DNA of 64,000 bases from Streptomyces angustmyceticus (GTDB lineage: Bacteria; Actinomycetota; Actinomycetes; Streptomycetales; Streptomycetaceae), in contig NZ_CP082945.1 of NCBI RefSeq assembly GCF_019933235.1, positions 4,154,001 through 4,218,000 on the forward strand, in the 5' to 3' direction. The translations under genes and the position numbers were made by a program. How positions within the stretch are numbered: the stretch's first letter is position 1; every line of letters begins with the position of its first letter. Positions 53,301 to 60,704 of this stretch are shown one piece after another. Below the pieces are notes generated by a model that was not told where the DNA came from, did no database searches, and saw only the letters and a list, made by a program, of their open reading frames with translations.

Positions 53301-54903
53301 TGAGGTTGCCGTCCGCGTCGTGCTCGTAGGACATGACCTCGACGGGGCCGTCGGGTGTGGCGACCGAGAGGCCGGTGATCAGGCCGGCGATGCAGCGGAC
53401 GTCGACGCGGTAGCCGCCGGAGTGCAGCAGCGTGGTCGGGGTGCCGTCTTCCAGGCGCTCGACGGTGACCTCGTTGCCGTTGCGGTCGTGCCAACCGCTC
53501 AGCCAGTACAGGCCGTTCTCGTCGTCGGGGTGGTCCGCGAAGGTCCGCACGAGACCCGTGTGCGGGTCGGCGACGCGATAGGTGGCTCGGTCCTCGGTGC
53601 CGGTTCCCGCACGGGCCAGCGGGAGACGCGGACCTTCCTCGGGCAGCACCCCCTCGCGCTCGCCCGATTCGGCACCGGGAAGCCCCGCGTAGAACAGAAT
53701 CGACCCGTCCTCACGGGTCCATGACACCCGCCCCCGCTCGTTGACCTCCAGGCGCTCGTCGAGGGTGGAGGCCCAGGAGGGGCCGAAGAACTGGCCGTAG
53801 CGGTAGGACGACAGATACGTACGGGAGACCGCGAGCGGCAGGACGCCGGGCAGCGCCAGATCGGTCTGCTGCAACAGCATTTCGCCGCTGGCCACATCGA
53901 CCGGGTCGGTCGCACACGTGCGCTTGTCGACGCCGCGTCCGGTGAGACGGGAGTTTGGCGATTTGACGGAGTTGGGCTTGACGTTCTTGAGGGCCGAGCC
54001 GATCCCCTTGACGCCCTTGAGGAGCGCGCCGCCGCCCGCGACCAGGCCGACGACGTCGAGGACGATTTCGCCGATGTTCCAGTCGCCGGTCTCGGCCATG
54101 ATCGACATGTTGATGCCCAGTGATGCCGCGCCGGCGACGAAGGCCCCGATGGTGAGCGCGATCCCGAGTCCTTGCAGGCCGGGTACCAGCATTGCCAGCA
54201 CGCCGAGCACGGCGCTGATGATGGCGAGGGCCTTGCTGAAGGTCTTTTTGATCTTGTCCCAGAGGCTGTAGCCGTCGACGGATTCGTCGCGGGCGTCGTC
54301 CAGTTTCCCGGCGGCGACGGCGGCGTCTTCCTCGCGGATCTGGCGGGCGTCCTCGGCGAGCATGCGGGCGGCGTCGAGGTCGGCCTGGGCGTCGTCGGCC
54401 TGTGCCTGGGCGCTGGACTGTTTGCTGTGGGCCTCGTCGAGGGCGCGGCGGGTGCTGGCGCGGGCTTCCTTGTCGTCCGGCGGGTGCTTCTGGCCGTCGA
54501 GGTGGCTGATGTCGGCGCCGGCCGCCTTGACCACGTCGGTGGCGGACTCGAGGCGGTCCTTTGCCTCGCGTCCCTTCTCCAAGGCGTTGTCGGCGTTGCG
54601 CTGCTGATCACGTAGCGAGTGGACGTATGTGTCGAGCGCGCCGGCGGCCTGGTCGTAGGAGCTGTGCAGCTTGCGCACCTGGTTGGCCAGGTCGCCCAGC
54701 TTGTCCCGGAGTTTGTCCATCGTCTTGCCCTCGCCGACCTGGTTGTTCTCCAGGCCGGAGACGAGGGGCAGGGCGTCGCCCGCGTTGTCGGCGACGGAGC
54801 GGTACTGGCGGGCCAGATCGCCGAGCATGTCCGCATCGCCGGGGGTCGGGTCGTCCGAGAACCCGAAGACGTCTTCCCAATCGGACACCGCTGGACGCGC
54901 CAT
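50320..54903 (-). CDS. RHS-repeat polymorphic toxin with WXG-like N-terminus
   Basis: A 1527-residue toxin. Residues 20-115 form a WXG100-like helical pair and 115-210 a coiled coil. Hydrophobic segments span about 228-275, then a DUF6531 region (TDPVDVASGEMLL). About 900 residues of RHS/YD repeats follow (many YxYDxxGxL units), and the core ends with two DPLGL motifs (the second near 1358). The C-terminal 165-residue tip contains GHLLNEHLGGPG, NLTPLTKTGN and LNHLNSIERTV, resembling His/Asn-type DNA/RNA endonucleases (Endonuclea_NS_2-like). The tip region is less GC-rich, as is usual for exchanged toxin ends. It follows WXG100 and accessory genes, so type VII export is likely. No immunity gene is recognisable downstream. 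Confidence 0.88.
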   Translation of the reverse strand: MARPAVSDWEDVFGFSDDPTPGDADMLGDLARQYRSVADNAGDALPLVSGLENNQVGEGKTMDKLRDKLGDLANQVRKLHSSYDQAAGALDTYVHSLRDQQRNADNALEKGREAKDRLESATDVVKAAGADISHLDGQKHPPDDKEARASTRRALDEAHSKQSSAQAQADDAQADLDAARMLAEDARQIREEDAAVAAGKLDDARDESVDGYSLWDKIKKTFSKALAIISAVLGVLAMLVPGLQGLGIALTIGAFVAGAASLGINMSIMAETGDWNIGEIVLDVVGLVAGGGALLKGVKGIGSALKNVKPNSVKSPNSRLTGRGVDKRTCATDPVDVASGEMLLQQTDLALPGVLPLAVSRTYLSSYRYGQFFGPSWASTLDERLEVNERGRVSWTREDGSILFYAGLPGAESGEREGVLPEEGPRLPLARAGTGTEDRATYRVADPHTGLVRTFADHPDDENGLYWLSGWHDRNGNEVTVERLEDGTPTTLLHSGGYRVDVRCIAGLITGLSVATPDGPVEVMSYEHDADGNLTHVVNSSGRPLLFGYDEQSRITSWTDRNASTYRYVHDDENRITETVGPDGCLSSQWSYDTVEHRTHYTDACGATTVYQLNDLYQVVGETDPLGHTTTSEWDRYDALLARTDALGHTTRFAYDRAHNPTVIELPDGSRSTATYNELNLPVSSTGHDGTTWHCAYDERGNPTAMTGPDGGTLRFTHDRAGAIATATDASGAAATYDNDAAGLPLSITDASGGTALLERDSFGRPTVLTDPLGAITRTVWTVEGRVAERTAIDGRTERLTWDGEGNCLTHTNPAGATTRFEYTHFDRLAARTDPDGARSTFVYDAELRPTRVTNPQGLTWDYTYDRVGRLIKEADFDNREIRYAHDALGRITSRTTPLGEEIGYTYNELGQLTSKDVAGVRTDYTYDAAGALLRAVSPTSTLTFERDITGNLLSETVDGRTTRYTYDFMGRRTSRTTPTGAYTELAYDQAGNRTSLTSDGHRMEFTHDLLGHELVRALGATASQVAMTTAWDMAGRPVAQGLTTPGGVVRAGTYAYRADNYVSAITDEVTGTSKEMELDRVGRPLTVTAEGWTESYAYDQAGNQTVANWPDKAPRTEARGSRTYTDTRLLSAGTVRYEYDDAGRMVLRQKRRLSKKPDTWRYEWDAEDHLVACVTPDGTRWHYTYDPMGRRTAKYRMAEDGVTAAEAVHFTWDETRLAEQTDGTTGVILTWDHDGHRPLTQLERKPGRQDEFDSRFFAVVTDLVGTPTELVDEQGTIAWRSRATLWGVTTRNRNAIAHTPLRFPGQYEDPETGLHYNYFRHYDPETARYTTPDPLGLKPALNHHTYVKNPLAWTDPLGLAPCTATYGPLTNGAGSSMKVKLGPNSNLAGKPPTIKPAWWPTGQGPTALWFQKQMVQGHLLNEHLGGPGHTLSNLTPLTKTGNLNHLNSIERTVKKEVAAGNTVEYEVIAHYGKVSGADLGATGQVAADIDRNYSSLIPEYLSCYATVYDKQGAHMYGEGWQVRNTK

Positions 54904-54913
54904 GGTCGCGACC

Positions 54914-55612
54914 TCACTTTCCCTGTGCTGCGTCGGTCGTGTCGGCTGCGTCGCTCGTGTCGGCCTGGACGTCGAAGCGGAGCGACTCGGCGATCGCGTC
55001 GAAGACCTCGTAGAACTGCTCCGCCAGGTCCACGTTGGGAGTGGAGCTGGCGATCACCAGGTAGTCGTGGGTGTGGGGCACCGGGACGAGGGTGTGCCGC
55101 ACCGCGGTGGGAACCCGCTTCCCCTGGTAGTCCACGTCCTCGACGCGGGAGATCCGCCCGGCCGCCCCGGCATGCGGCAGTTCCACCAACTCCACCTCGC
55201 CGGGCGGCAGTCCGGTGCCTTCCGCCTCGGTGCCGAGCTGCACGCCGGCGGCCATGACGAGGTCCGCCAGATCCTCCGACTCCCCCTCGGGAACGGTGAT
55301 CCGCAGCACCACCGTCGTGGCGCTGAGCACCAGCGGCCCGCTGCCCGCGCGGAGAATCCTGATCATTCCCGAGGCTCGCAGCGCACCCTGCGCATGCGCC
55401 TCGCGGGCGATGCGCCGGGTGTTGCGGATCAGCCCGTCCACCCGCTCGCGGGGGAGCTGGGGGGACTTCTCCACCTGTGCCTCGATGCGACGGCGGATCG
55501 ACGCGTCCCGCGTGCTCGGGTCGAGGTCGAGATGCCACCACGAATCGGGGAACCTCAGGCTGTATTCCGCGGGCGCGGCCGCCTCCGGCTGCTCCGTGGT
55601 CGGTTCCGACAT
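54914..55612 (-). CDS. Type VII effector-associated protein (PsbP/LpqN-like fold suspected)
   Basis: A 232-residue soluble protein. It opens with an acidic Ala/Pro stretch, then SLRFPDSWWHLDLDPSTRDA. The C-terminal part, VPHTHDYLVIASSTPNVDLA, then FYEVFDAIAESLRF, resembles the final strand-helix of PsbP/DcrB/LpqN-type domains; that is a fold guess. It lies ten bases upstream of the RHS toxin start with GAAGGGAA before its own ATG, so it is probably a chaperone or targeting partner for the toxin. Confidence 0.7.
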   Translation of the reverse strand: MSEPTTEQPEAAAPAEYSLRFPDSWWHLDLDPSTRDASIRRRIEAQVEKSPQLPRERVDGLIRNTRRIAREAHAQGALRASGMIRILRAGSGPLVLSATTVVLRITVPEGESEDLADLVMAAGVQLGTEAEGTGLPPGEVELVELPHAGAAGRISRVEDVDYQGKRVPTAVRHTLVPVPHTHDYLVIASSTPNVDLAEQFYEVFDAIAESLRFDVQADTSDAADTTDAAQGK

Positions 55613-55644
55613 GGCGCTGTTCCCTTCGGCGCGACGTTCCTCCG

Positions 55645-55959
55645 TCACGCGTCCTGCTGGTCTTCGTCCAGCGACTTGATGGTCTCGTCGTCCGTCTGCG
55701 TGAAGTTCTCGACGATCGTGTCCGTGTTGTCGGCGAACGTCTTCACGTTGTCGTGAACCCGCTCGTGACCCGCCACCCACGCCTTGTCGAACGCGTCGAG
55801 GGCGTCCGCGAGCGTGCTGTCGCCGGCCACGCTCTTGAAGTCCCCCGAGCCGCCGGCGGCGTGGTAGAGCGTCGCGGAGTTCCCGATCAGATCCCCGATG
55901 TTCTGGAGCTCCTTGACGGTGTCCTTCAGATCCTGCACGGGAACGCTGATGCGACCCAC
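55645..55959 (-). CDS. WXG100-like small helical secretion partner
   Basis: A 104-residue protein starting at a GTG (VGRISVPVQDLKDTVKELQN) with GGAGA upstream. Two long helices surround a central turn near SGDFKSVAGDST, and Trp lies at AFDKAWVAGH; the classical W-x-G turn is not obvious. Length, helicity and position next to the WXG100 gene identify it as the probable second ESAT-6/CFP-10-type subunit or an LXG-like companion. It is followed 32 bases later by the 232-residue accessory gene. Confidence 0.75.
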   Translation of the reverse strand: MGRISVPVQDLKDTVKELQNIGDLIGNSATLYHAAGGSGDFKSVAGDSTLADALDAFDKAWVAGHERVHDNVKTFADNTDTIVENFTQTDDETIKSLDEDQQDA

Positions 55960-56036
55960 CGGTGTCTCCTCTCCGGCCGTCCGGCCGTCCGGCCCCGCCC
56001 TCACCGCGAGGACGGGGCCGGACGGTACGGGGCACG

Positions 56037-56336
56037 TCAGCCGATGGAGCCGGACGTCTGGTCGTCGGTGTCGACGAACGCGTCGGCGACCTGCTTGATG
56101 AACTCGCTGACACCCTGCAGGCCCTCGATCGCCTTCTCGGTGCCGTTCTTGTACTCCTCCCAGTACGGGCGGAACTTGCTCTCCGAACCGGGGGTGGCGT
56201 AGGCCGCCTCGACCATCTCGTCCATCTTGGTGTTGGCCTCGTGCAGGCTCTGCTGCATCAGTTCCTTCTGGTTCTGCAGCCAGGTCGACGCCTCCCGCAT
56301 CTCCTCCGGGCTGATCTGGATGTTGCCGCCGGCCAT
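56037..56336 (-). CDS. WXG100 (ESAT-6-like) secreted protein
   Basis: A 99-residue protein (MAGGNIQISPEEMREASTWL). The two-helix hairpin has its turn near YATPGSESKFRPYWEEYKNG, where the usual W-x-G is replaced by W-E-E; it ends in SEFIKQVADAFVDTD, close to the Y-x3-D/E export signal layout. It is the first gene of the toxin operon and has GGGAAGGAATC upstream. Such proteins form dimers exported by EccC/EssC. Confidence 0.88.
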   Translation of the reverse strand: MAGGNIQISPEEMREASTWLQNQKELMQQSLHEANTKMDEMVEAAYATPGSESKFRPYWEEYKNGTEKAIEGLQGVSEFIKQVADAFVDTDDQTSGSIG

Positions 56337-56508
56337 GCCGATTCCTTCCCTCGCTCCGTATCGCCGCGGCCAACTGGGCCGCACACACGGGGCTGTACGA
56401 GCCACCCGCCCACCCGGTTCACACCTGTTGCGGAACGGTGACGAAGCGGCGGGCGGGGGCGCTGACCAGCGGGTCATGCCGGAACCCGCCCGGCCCTGAC
56501 AACGCAAA

Positions 56509-56564
56509 AGGCCCAGGTCGCCGGCCTGGGCCTCAACTGCGGTACGGGTGACGGGAGTCGGCCC
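56509..56564 (-). repeat. Imperfect repeat A: terminator-like stem plus tRNA-3'-end-like sequence
   Basis: It contains the hairpin GGCCCAGG-tcgccgg-CCTGGGCC (56510-56532), followed on the plus strand by ACGGGTGACGGGAGTCG. Read on the minus strand this resembles the T-arm and acceptor of a tRNA followed by its terminator. It matches repeat B at 58267-58323 at 42 of the first 50 positions. The tRNA-like part is more decayed here than in B. Confidence 0.65.
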
Positions 56565-56615
56565 TACTGCCCGGTGGACATGCCGCTGGACGGGAGCCGT
56601 TCGCCGAGGGCGCGG

Positions 56616-57128
56616 TTACTTCTCCGGCCGTAGCCGGTCCAGCGTCCCGGTGACGAGCGGGTGTTGGGGGTCGATGGCGCCGACGACGCGGCGGCCGATC
56701 GTGGCCAGTTGGCGGACCTGCGCCTGGGTGAGGGCGTCGAAGACGCAGGTGCGCACGGTCTCCACATGGCCGGGGGCGGTGGCGGCCACCTTGTCGAACC
56801 CGTCGTCGGTGAGGGTGGCCACGGTGTAGCGGCCGTCGGCGGGGTCGGGGTTACGGCGTACCCAGCCGCGCTTCTCCAGCCGTCCGACGACCTGGGACAG
56901 CCGGGGAAGCGAGCCCTCCACGAACGCGGCGAGCTCGCTCATCCGCAGGGTGCGCTCGGGGACCATCGACAGCCCGGCCATCACCTGGTACTCGAAGTGG
57001 CTCAGACCGGCGTCGCGCTGCAGCTGCGCGTCCAGTGCCGCAGGGAGCCGCATCAGCATGCTGCTGAGCGCGATCCATGCCTGATCTTCCTCATCGTCCA
57101 GCCAGCGGGGCTCCTGCGGGGTCTCCAT
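56616..57128 (-). CDS. MarR-family regulator of the adjacent DoxX-like gene
   Basis: A 170-residue MarR protein. LDAQLQRDAGLSHFEYQVMA is followed by LRMSELAAFVEGSLPRLSQV, VGRLEKRGWVRRNPDPADGR and a C-terminal dimerisation helix. It is divergent from a DoxX-like gene, and a perfect palindrome CTTCACGCGTGAAG lies 15 bases upstream of its ATG, overlapping the likely promoters. It probably represses both genes. Confidence 0.92.
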   Translation of the reverse strand: METPQEPRWLDDEEDQAWIALSSMLMRLPAALDAQLQRDAGLSHFEYQVMAGLSMVPERTLRMSELAAFVEGSLPRLSQVVGRLEKRGWVRRNPDPADGRYTVATLTDDGFDKVAATAPGHVETVRTCVFDALTQAQVRQLATIGRRVVGAIDPQHPLVTGTLDRLRPEK

Positions 57129-57142
57129 GCTCGCGATTATAG

Positions 57143-57223
57143 CTTCACGCGTGAAGTGATCAATTTAATGGATGACTTGCATCTTGAAGTGAATGAGCCC
57201 TAGCCTTCACTTCACGCTTTAAG
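57143..57223. promoter_or_regulatory. MarR-type operators between divergent MarR and DoxX-like genes
   Basis: A perfect 14-bp palindrome CTTCACGCGTGAAG lies at 57143-57156, and a second, imperfect copy CTTCACGCTTTAAG at 57210-57223. A further pair, TGAAGTGAA and TTCACTTCA, lies between them. Two copies of one half-site placed before each divergent gene is the classic arrangement for a MarR autorepressor. The region is markedly AT-rich. Confidence 0.75.
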
Positions 57224-57242
57224 TCATTGAAAGGTTTTGATC

Positions 57243-57620
57243 ATGGTGAATGTTCTGTTGTGGGTCCTCGCGGGCGTACTCGCGGTGGCATTCCTGGCGG
57301 CCGGGGCGATGAAGCTGTCCCAGCCGAAGCAGAAGCTGGCGGCCTCGGGCATGGGCTGGACCGAGGGCGTGGGCGCGGGAACGGTGAAGCTGATCGGGGG
57401 CCTGGAGATGCTGGCCGCGCTCGGCCTGGTCCTGCCGCCCGCGCTCGGCACCGCACCGGTACTGGCGCCCCTGGCGGCCCTCGGCCTGGTGCTGGTCATG
57501 CTCGGCGCCATGGCCGTGCACGCCCGCCGCAGCGAGGCGCAGATGATCGCCGTGAATGTGGTGCTGCTCGCGCTCGCGGCCGTCGTGGCGTGGGGCCGGT
57601 TCGGGCCGTACGCCCTCTAG
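57243..57620 (+). CDS. DoxX-like small membrane protein
   Basis: A 125-residue protein with four hydrophobic helices: 3-22 (LLWVLAGVLAVAFLAAGAMK), about 45-62, 66-85 and 100-118. It begins MVNVLLWVLAG and includes KLIGGLEMLAALGLVLPPAL, the DoxX-family middle motif. DoxX proteins are linked to redox or oxidative-stress control. GAAAGG is spaced for the ATG at 57243. It is under the divergent MarR regulator. Confidence 0.85.
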   Translation: MVNVLLWVLAGVLAVAFLAAGAMKLSQPKQKLAASGMGWTEGVGAGTVKLIGGLEMLAALGLVLPPALGTAPVLAPLAALGLVLVMLGAMAVHARRSEAQMIAVNVVLLALAAVVAWGRFGPYAL

Positions 57621-57904
57621 GCCAGGGACGGCCGGGCGGCGCGTCCCGCTGCCCCGGACGGCCGCCCGCCGTACGAACCCCGGGGCCTGAGGTCGCTCGC
57701 TGAGCTCTGGTCAACAGGGCCGCGTACGTGGGTCAGTTGGAGGCCGGAGCGCCCGGGCGGCGCCACCACGACCGGTCTCCGGTGGCGCGCCTTCCGTCAC
57801 TCCAATGGGGCGCATCGGATGGCGGTTCCGTCCGCCCCATTCCTAGCCTGGGCTGGTGCGTTCGATTCGCAGAGAACGCACGAACCACTCAGAGAGGTCA
57901 CAGC

Positions 57905-58231
57905 ATGTCCCGCACCACGCTCCTCGCCCTGGCCGCTGTACCCGCGTTGGCCGTCACCCTGGCGTCCCCCGCACTGGCCGATGACGAAACCCACCCCCGC
58001 GTCGTCACCGCAGAGAGCCCGGTCCGTTCCATCGGGGCCAACCAGACCGAGACCGTCACCGTCACCTGCCCCAGGGGCACCTTCGCCGTCAGCGGTGGCT
58101 GGCTCGTGTCCTCGTCCGACATCGACGTGACGGGCAACCGCGCGGTGAGCGACAGACGGTGGTCGATCCGGTTCGAGAACGAGTCGAACCAGTCCGGCAG
58201 GGTGCAGGCCTTCGCCCGTTGCGCGACCTGA
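57905..58231 (+). CDS. Small secreted protein with two-cysteine beta domain
   Basis: A 108-residue exported protein. The signal peptide is MSRTTLLALAAVPALAVTLA, cleaved after SPALA. The mature part, VTVTCPRGTFAVSGGWLVSS to RVQAFARCAT, has two Cys that probably pair, and alternating strands. Proteins with a T-V-x-C-P-x-G-x-x-A-x-G-G-G/W pattern are common in Streptomyces and of unknown function. AGAGAGG precedes the ATG. Confidence 0.8.
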   Translation: MSRTTLLALAAVPALAVTLASPALADDETHPRVVTAESPVRSIGANQTETVTVTCPRGTFAVSGGWLVSSSDIDVTGNRAVSDRRWSIRFENESNQSGRVQAFARCAT

Positions 58232-58568
58232 CAGCTGGCACGCGCCGGGCAGGCGGACGGCCAACCAGGCCCAGGTCGCTGACCTGGGCCTCAACCATGG
58301 AGCGGGTGACGGGAATCGAAGCCGGGCTTCGAGAGCGGCTTCGGGTCCCCCGGCAGGCGTCGGCCGGGCCGGCCCATGAGCCGGCTGAAGTCGCGGGCAC
58401 CGGGGACCGGTTCCGTCACTCGGTTCCGTGCCCGGGACATCACCGGCGACACGAGACAGCCCTGAAACCCCGGGAGCGCGATCCGGCCAGGAACCGTTTT
58501 CCCGGGCTGCTGCGGCGGGGATACAGTCCGGCCAGGGACCGCAGCACGGGACCAGGGGAGGGGTCGGC
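58232..58568. other. Intergenic region with tRNA-like remnant
   Basis: A 337-base gap holding repeat B at its left end (see the entry at 58267). The rest is GC-rich with no clear gene. A purine-rich GGGAGGGG just before 58569 is the ribosome site of the following gene. Confidence 0.5.
58267..58323 (-). repeat. Imperfect repeat B: tRNA-Gly 3'-end remnant with terminator
   Basis: On the minus strand this reads TTCGATTCCCGTCACCCGCT followed by CCA, exactly how the T-arm and acceptor of many bacterial tRNA-Gly genes end. It is followed by TGGTTGAGGCCCAGGTCAGC and the rest of a 10-bp stem (AGGCCCAGGTC with GACCTGGGCCT). The 5' half of a tRNA is absent (the adjoining sequence does not form D or anticodon arms), so it is a fragment. 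Such 3'-end copies are typical attachment-site duplicates left by integrative elements. Confidence 0.65.
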
Positions 58569-60692
58569 GTGTTCGAGATCGTGACGGTGGGGGCGCTCAC
58601 CGCATTCTTCACCGCGGTGGGGAACGGTGCCGCGGGGGAGATGGGCAAGCAGGTGCTGGTGTCCACGGGTGCTCTGGTGAGACGGACCCTGGGGCGCGAG
58701 ACGCCGGCTCCGGCCGGCCCGGTGGGGTGGGAGACGCTGGCGCGGGAACTGCACGCGCGGCTGAGCCGGGACCAGCAGCAGAACGACGAGTGGGCCCAAC
58801 TGCTGCGGAGCATGCCGGAATCCGCGCTGCTGCTGCACCCGGGAGCCGGGCTGCCGCCTGCCACCAGAAACTTCACCGATCGCCAGCGGGTGCTGAAGCA
58901 GCTGACACGAGAGGCGGTCCGGCCGGCAGACGGGAGGCCAAGGGTCGCCCTCCTCCACGGACCGCCCGGAATCGGAACCACCGCGGTGGGTCTGTACTGG
59001 GGTGCCGGCCGGCCTGCCCGGTACCCCGATGGACAGTTCTACGTCGATCTCCGGGACGCGGCCACCGAGAGCGGACCCGGCCCGTCGGCCGTCCTGCTGC
59101 GCCTGTTGCTGAAAATGGGGGTCGAGCGGGAGCGCGTTCCGCCCACGGAGGCCGGGCGGGAGGAGCTGTACCGGCGGCTGACAGCCGGCCGAAGGGCGCT
59201 GGTGGTGATCGACCATGCCTCGTCCGTCGCGCAGGTCCGCCCTCTCGTCCCCGCCACCCCGGAGGTCTTCCTCCTGGTCATCGCGTCCGGACCGGCCTTC
59301 GCACTGGAGGCGGAGCGCATCGCCGTGCCGCGGCTGAAGGACCGGGACGCGGTGACGATGCTGAGGAAGGTCGCCGGACCGGAGAAGGTCGCTCTCGCCA
59401 AGCCCCGGCTGCCGGAGCTCCTGGGCCACTGTGCGGGCAACGCCTTCGCCCTGAAGGCGGCGGCGATGAGCCTGCTGACCGGGGAACGGCCGCTCCCGGA
59501 TCCGGCGGCCGGCCCCGCCGGGCGGTCTCCGGTGCACGCGATGGCCCACGCTTTGTGCCGGGGGCTCGGACCGGAGACCGCACGGCTGTGCCGGCTGACC
59601 GCGGTGGGCGGCTGGCCCGCGTTCGACGCCGGCCTGGCCGCCGCCGTCGCAGGCGTCGCGCCCGAGGAGGCCGACCGCATGCTGGCCGACGCGGCGGTCA
59701 CGGAGCTGGTGGAGCCCCTGCACGAAGGCCGTTACCGCTTCCGCCCCGACGTACGGCGCTTCCTGGCGGACGCCGCGGGTCCCGAACACGGAGTCGCGGA
59801 GTGTGCCGCGGCCGTGTCCCGAGGACTTGACTGTGTGCTGAACCGGGCACTGCACGCCGCCCACGCCGCCCTGCCACGGAGCTGGCGGGTCGAGCCCGCC
59901 CCGACGGACGACAGGCCCTACCGCGATGAAGCCGCGGGCATGGCGGCCCTGCGGGCCGACGCGGCGAATGTGATCCGGGCGGTCTTTGTCGCCCACGAAT
60001 ACGGACATCCCGGCAAGGCACTGAAGCTGGCCCGTGCGCTGTGGCCGCTGCAGCTGAAGGCCGGGCACTGGGACGAGGTGCTGCCCGCTCTGCAGCTCGC
60101 GGCCCGGTGCGCCGATGAGCTGGAAGCGGACCCCCGCACGGCAGCCGGGCTCCACTTCCAGCTCGGTCACTGCCTCGGCGAGCTGCGGCGATGGGACGAG
60201 GCCGACCGCGAGGCGCACCGCGCCGTCGCAGGCGAGCGAGCGGCGGGCCACGTCAGGGGCGAAGCGTCGTCCGTGGAACTGCTCGGCCTGTTGCTGTTGA
60301 GCCGGTGGCAGTACCCCGCGGCCTACGAGCGGTTCGTCGAGGCGGAACACCTGTACCGGCGGATCTCCGCCGGGCAGGACGGCGCGGACGACCTGCCGCG
60401 CGCCCTTGCCCTCGCCGAGCGCCACCAGGGGCGTGCCCTGCGCGGAGTGGATCGCCTGGAGGAATCGCGCACCCATCTGGAGAGGTCGCTGGACTTCTTC
60501 GTGGGACAGGGCGAGGCGTACAACCAGGGCCGCGTCCTCACCGACCTCGCGGAGACGCTGCACGACGCCGGCGACGACGCCGCGGCGCTCGCCAGGATCG
60601 CCGAGGCGGAACGTCTGCTCGTGCCGGAGGGGGCGGCTCCGCACCTGGAATACCTCGCTCGCCTCCGGCAGCGATGCGAAGCGGCGCGGTAG
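58569..60692 (+). CDS. NB-ARC/STAND-like protein with TPR repeats
   Basis: A 707-residue protein. An N-terminal hydrophobic-leaning segment (VTVGALTAFFTAVGNGAAGE) is followed by NB-ARC-type ATPase sequence: ALLHGPPGIGTTAV is the P-loop (near 132-139) but with Thr where Lys is expected. ALVVIDHASS is Walker B and RLPELLGHCAGNAFALKAAA the GxP-like region. From about 480 there are TPR-type helices (ARALWPLQLKAGHWDEVLPA and onward). STAND proteins act as signalling hubs, regulators or anti-phage sensors. Without the P-loop lysine nucleotide handling may differ. It starts at a GTG with GGGAGGGG upstream. Confidence 0.85.
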   Translation: MFEIVTVGALTAFFTAVGNGAAGEMGKQVLVSTGALVRRTLGRETPAPAGPVGWETLARELHARLSRDQQQNDEWAQLLRSMPESALLLHPGAGLPPATRNFTDRQRVLKQLTREAVRPADGRPRVALLHGPPGIGTTAVGLYWGAGRPARYPDGQFYVDLRDAATESGPGPSAVLLRLLLKMGVERERVPPTEAGREELYRRLTAGRRALVVIDHASSVAQVRPLVPATPEVFLLVIASGPAFALEAERIAVPRLKDRDAVTMLRKVAGPEKVALAKPRLPELLGHCAGNAFALKAAAMSLLTGERPLPDPAAGPAGRSPVHAMAHALCRGLGPETARLCRLTAVGGWPAFDAGLAAAVAGVAPEEADRMLADAAVTELVEPLHEGRYRFRPDVRRFLADAAGPEHGVAECAAAVSRGLDCVLNRALHAAHAALPRSWRVEPAPTDDRPYRDEAAGMAALRADAANVIRAVFVAHEYGHPGKALKLARALWPLQLKAGHWDEVLPALQLAARCADELEADPRTAAGLHFQLGHCLGELRRWDEADREAHRAVAGERAAGHVRGEASSVELLGLLLLSRWQYPAAYERFVEAEHLYRRISAGQDGADDLPRALALAERHQGRALRGVDRLEESRTHLERSLDFFVGQGEAYNQGRVLTDLAETLHDAGDDAAALARIAEAERLLVPEGAAPHLEYLARLRQRCEAAR

Positions 60693-60704
60693 CAGGAGAG
60701 GCCG

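Noticed and set aside
50320..54903. Prophage tail-fibre or transposon-borne gene
   Set aside because: The YD repeats, DPLGL core end and WXG-like N-terminus fit an RHS polymorphic toxin; no phage or transposase genes are adjacent.
58267..58323. Complete tRNA-Gly gene
   Set aside because: Only the T-arm, acceptor 3' strand and CCA are present; no anticodon or D arm can be folded from the adjoining bases.
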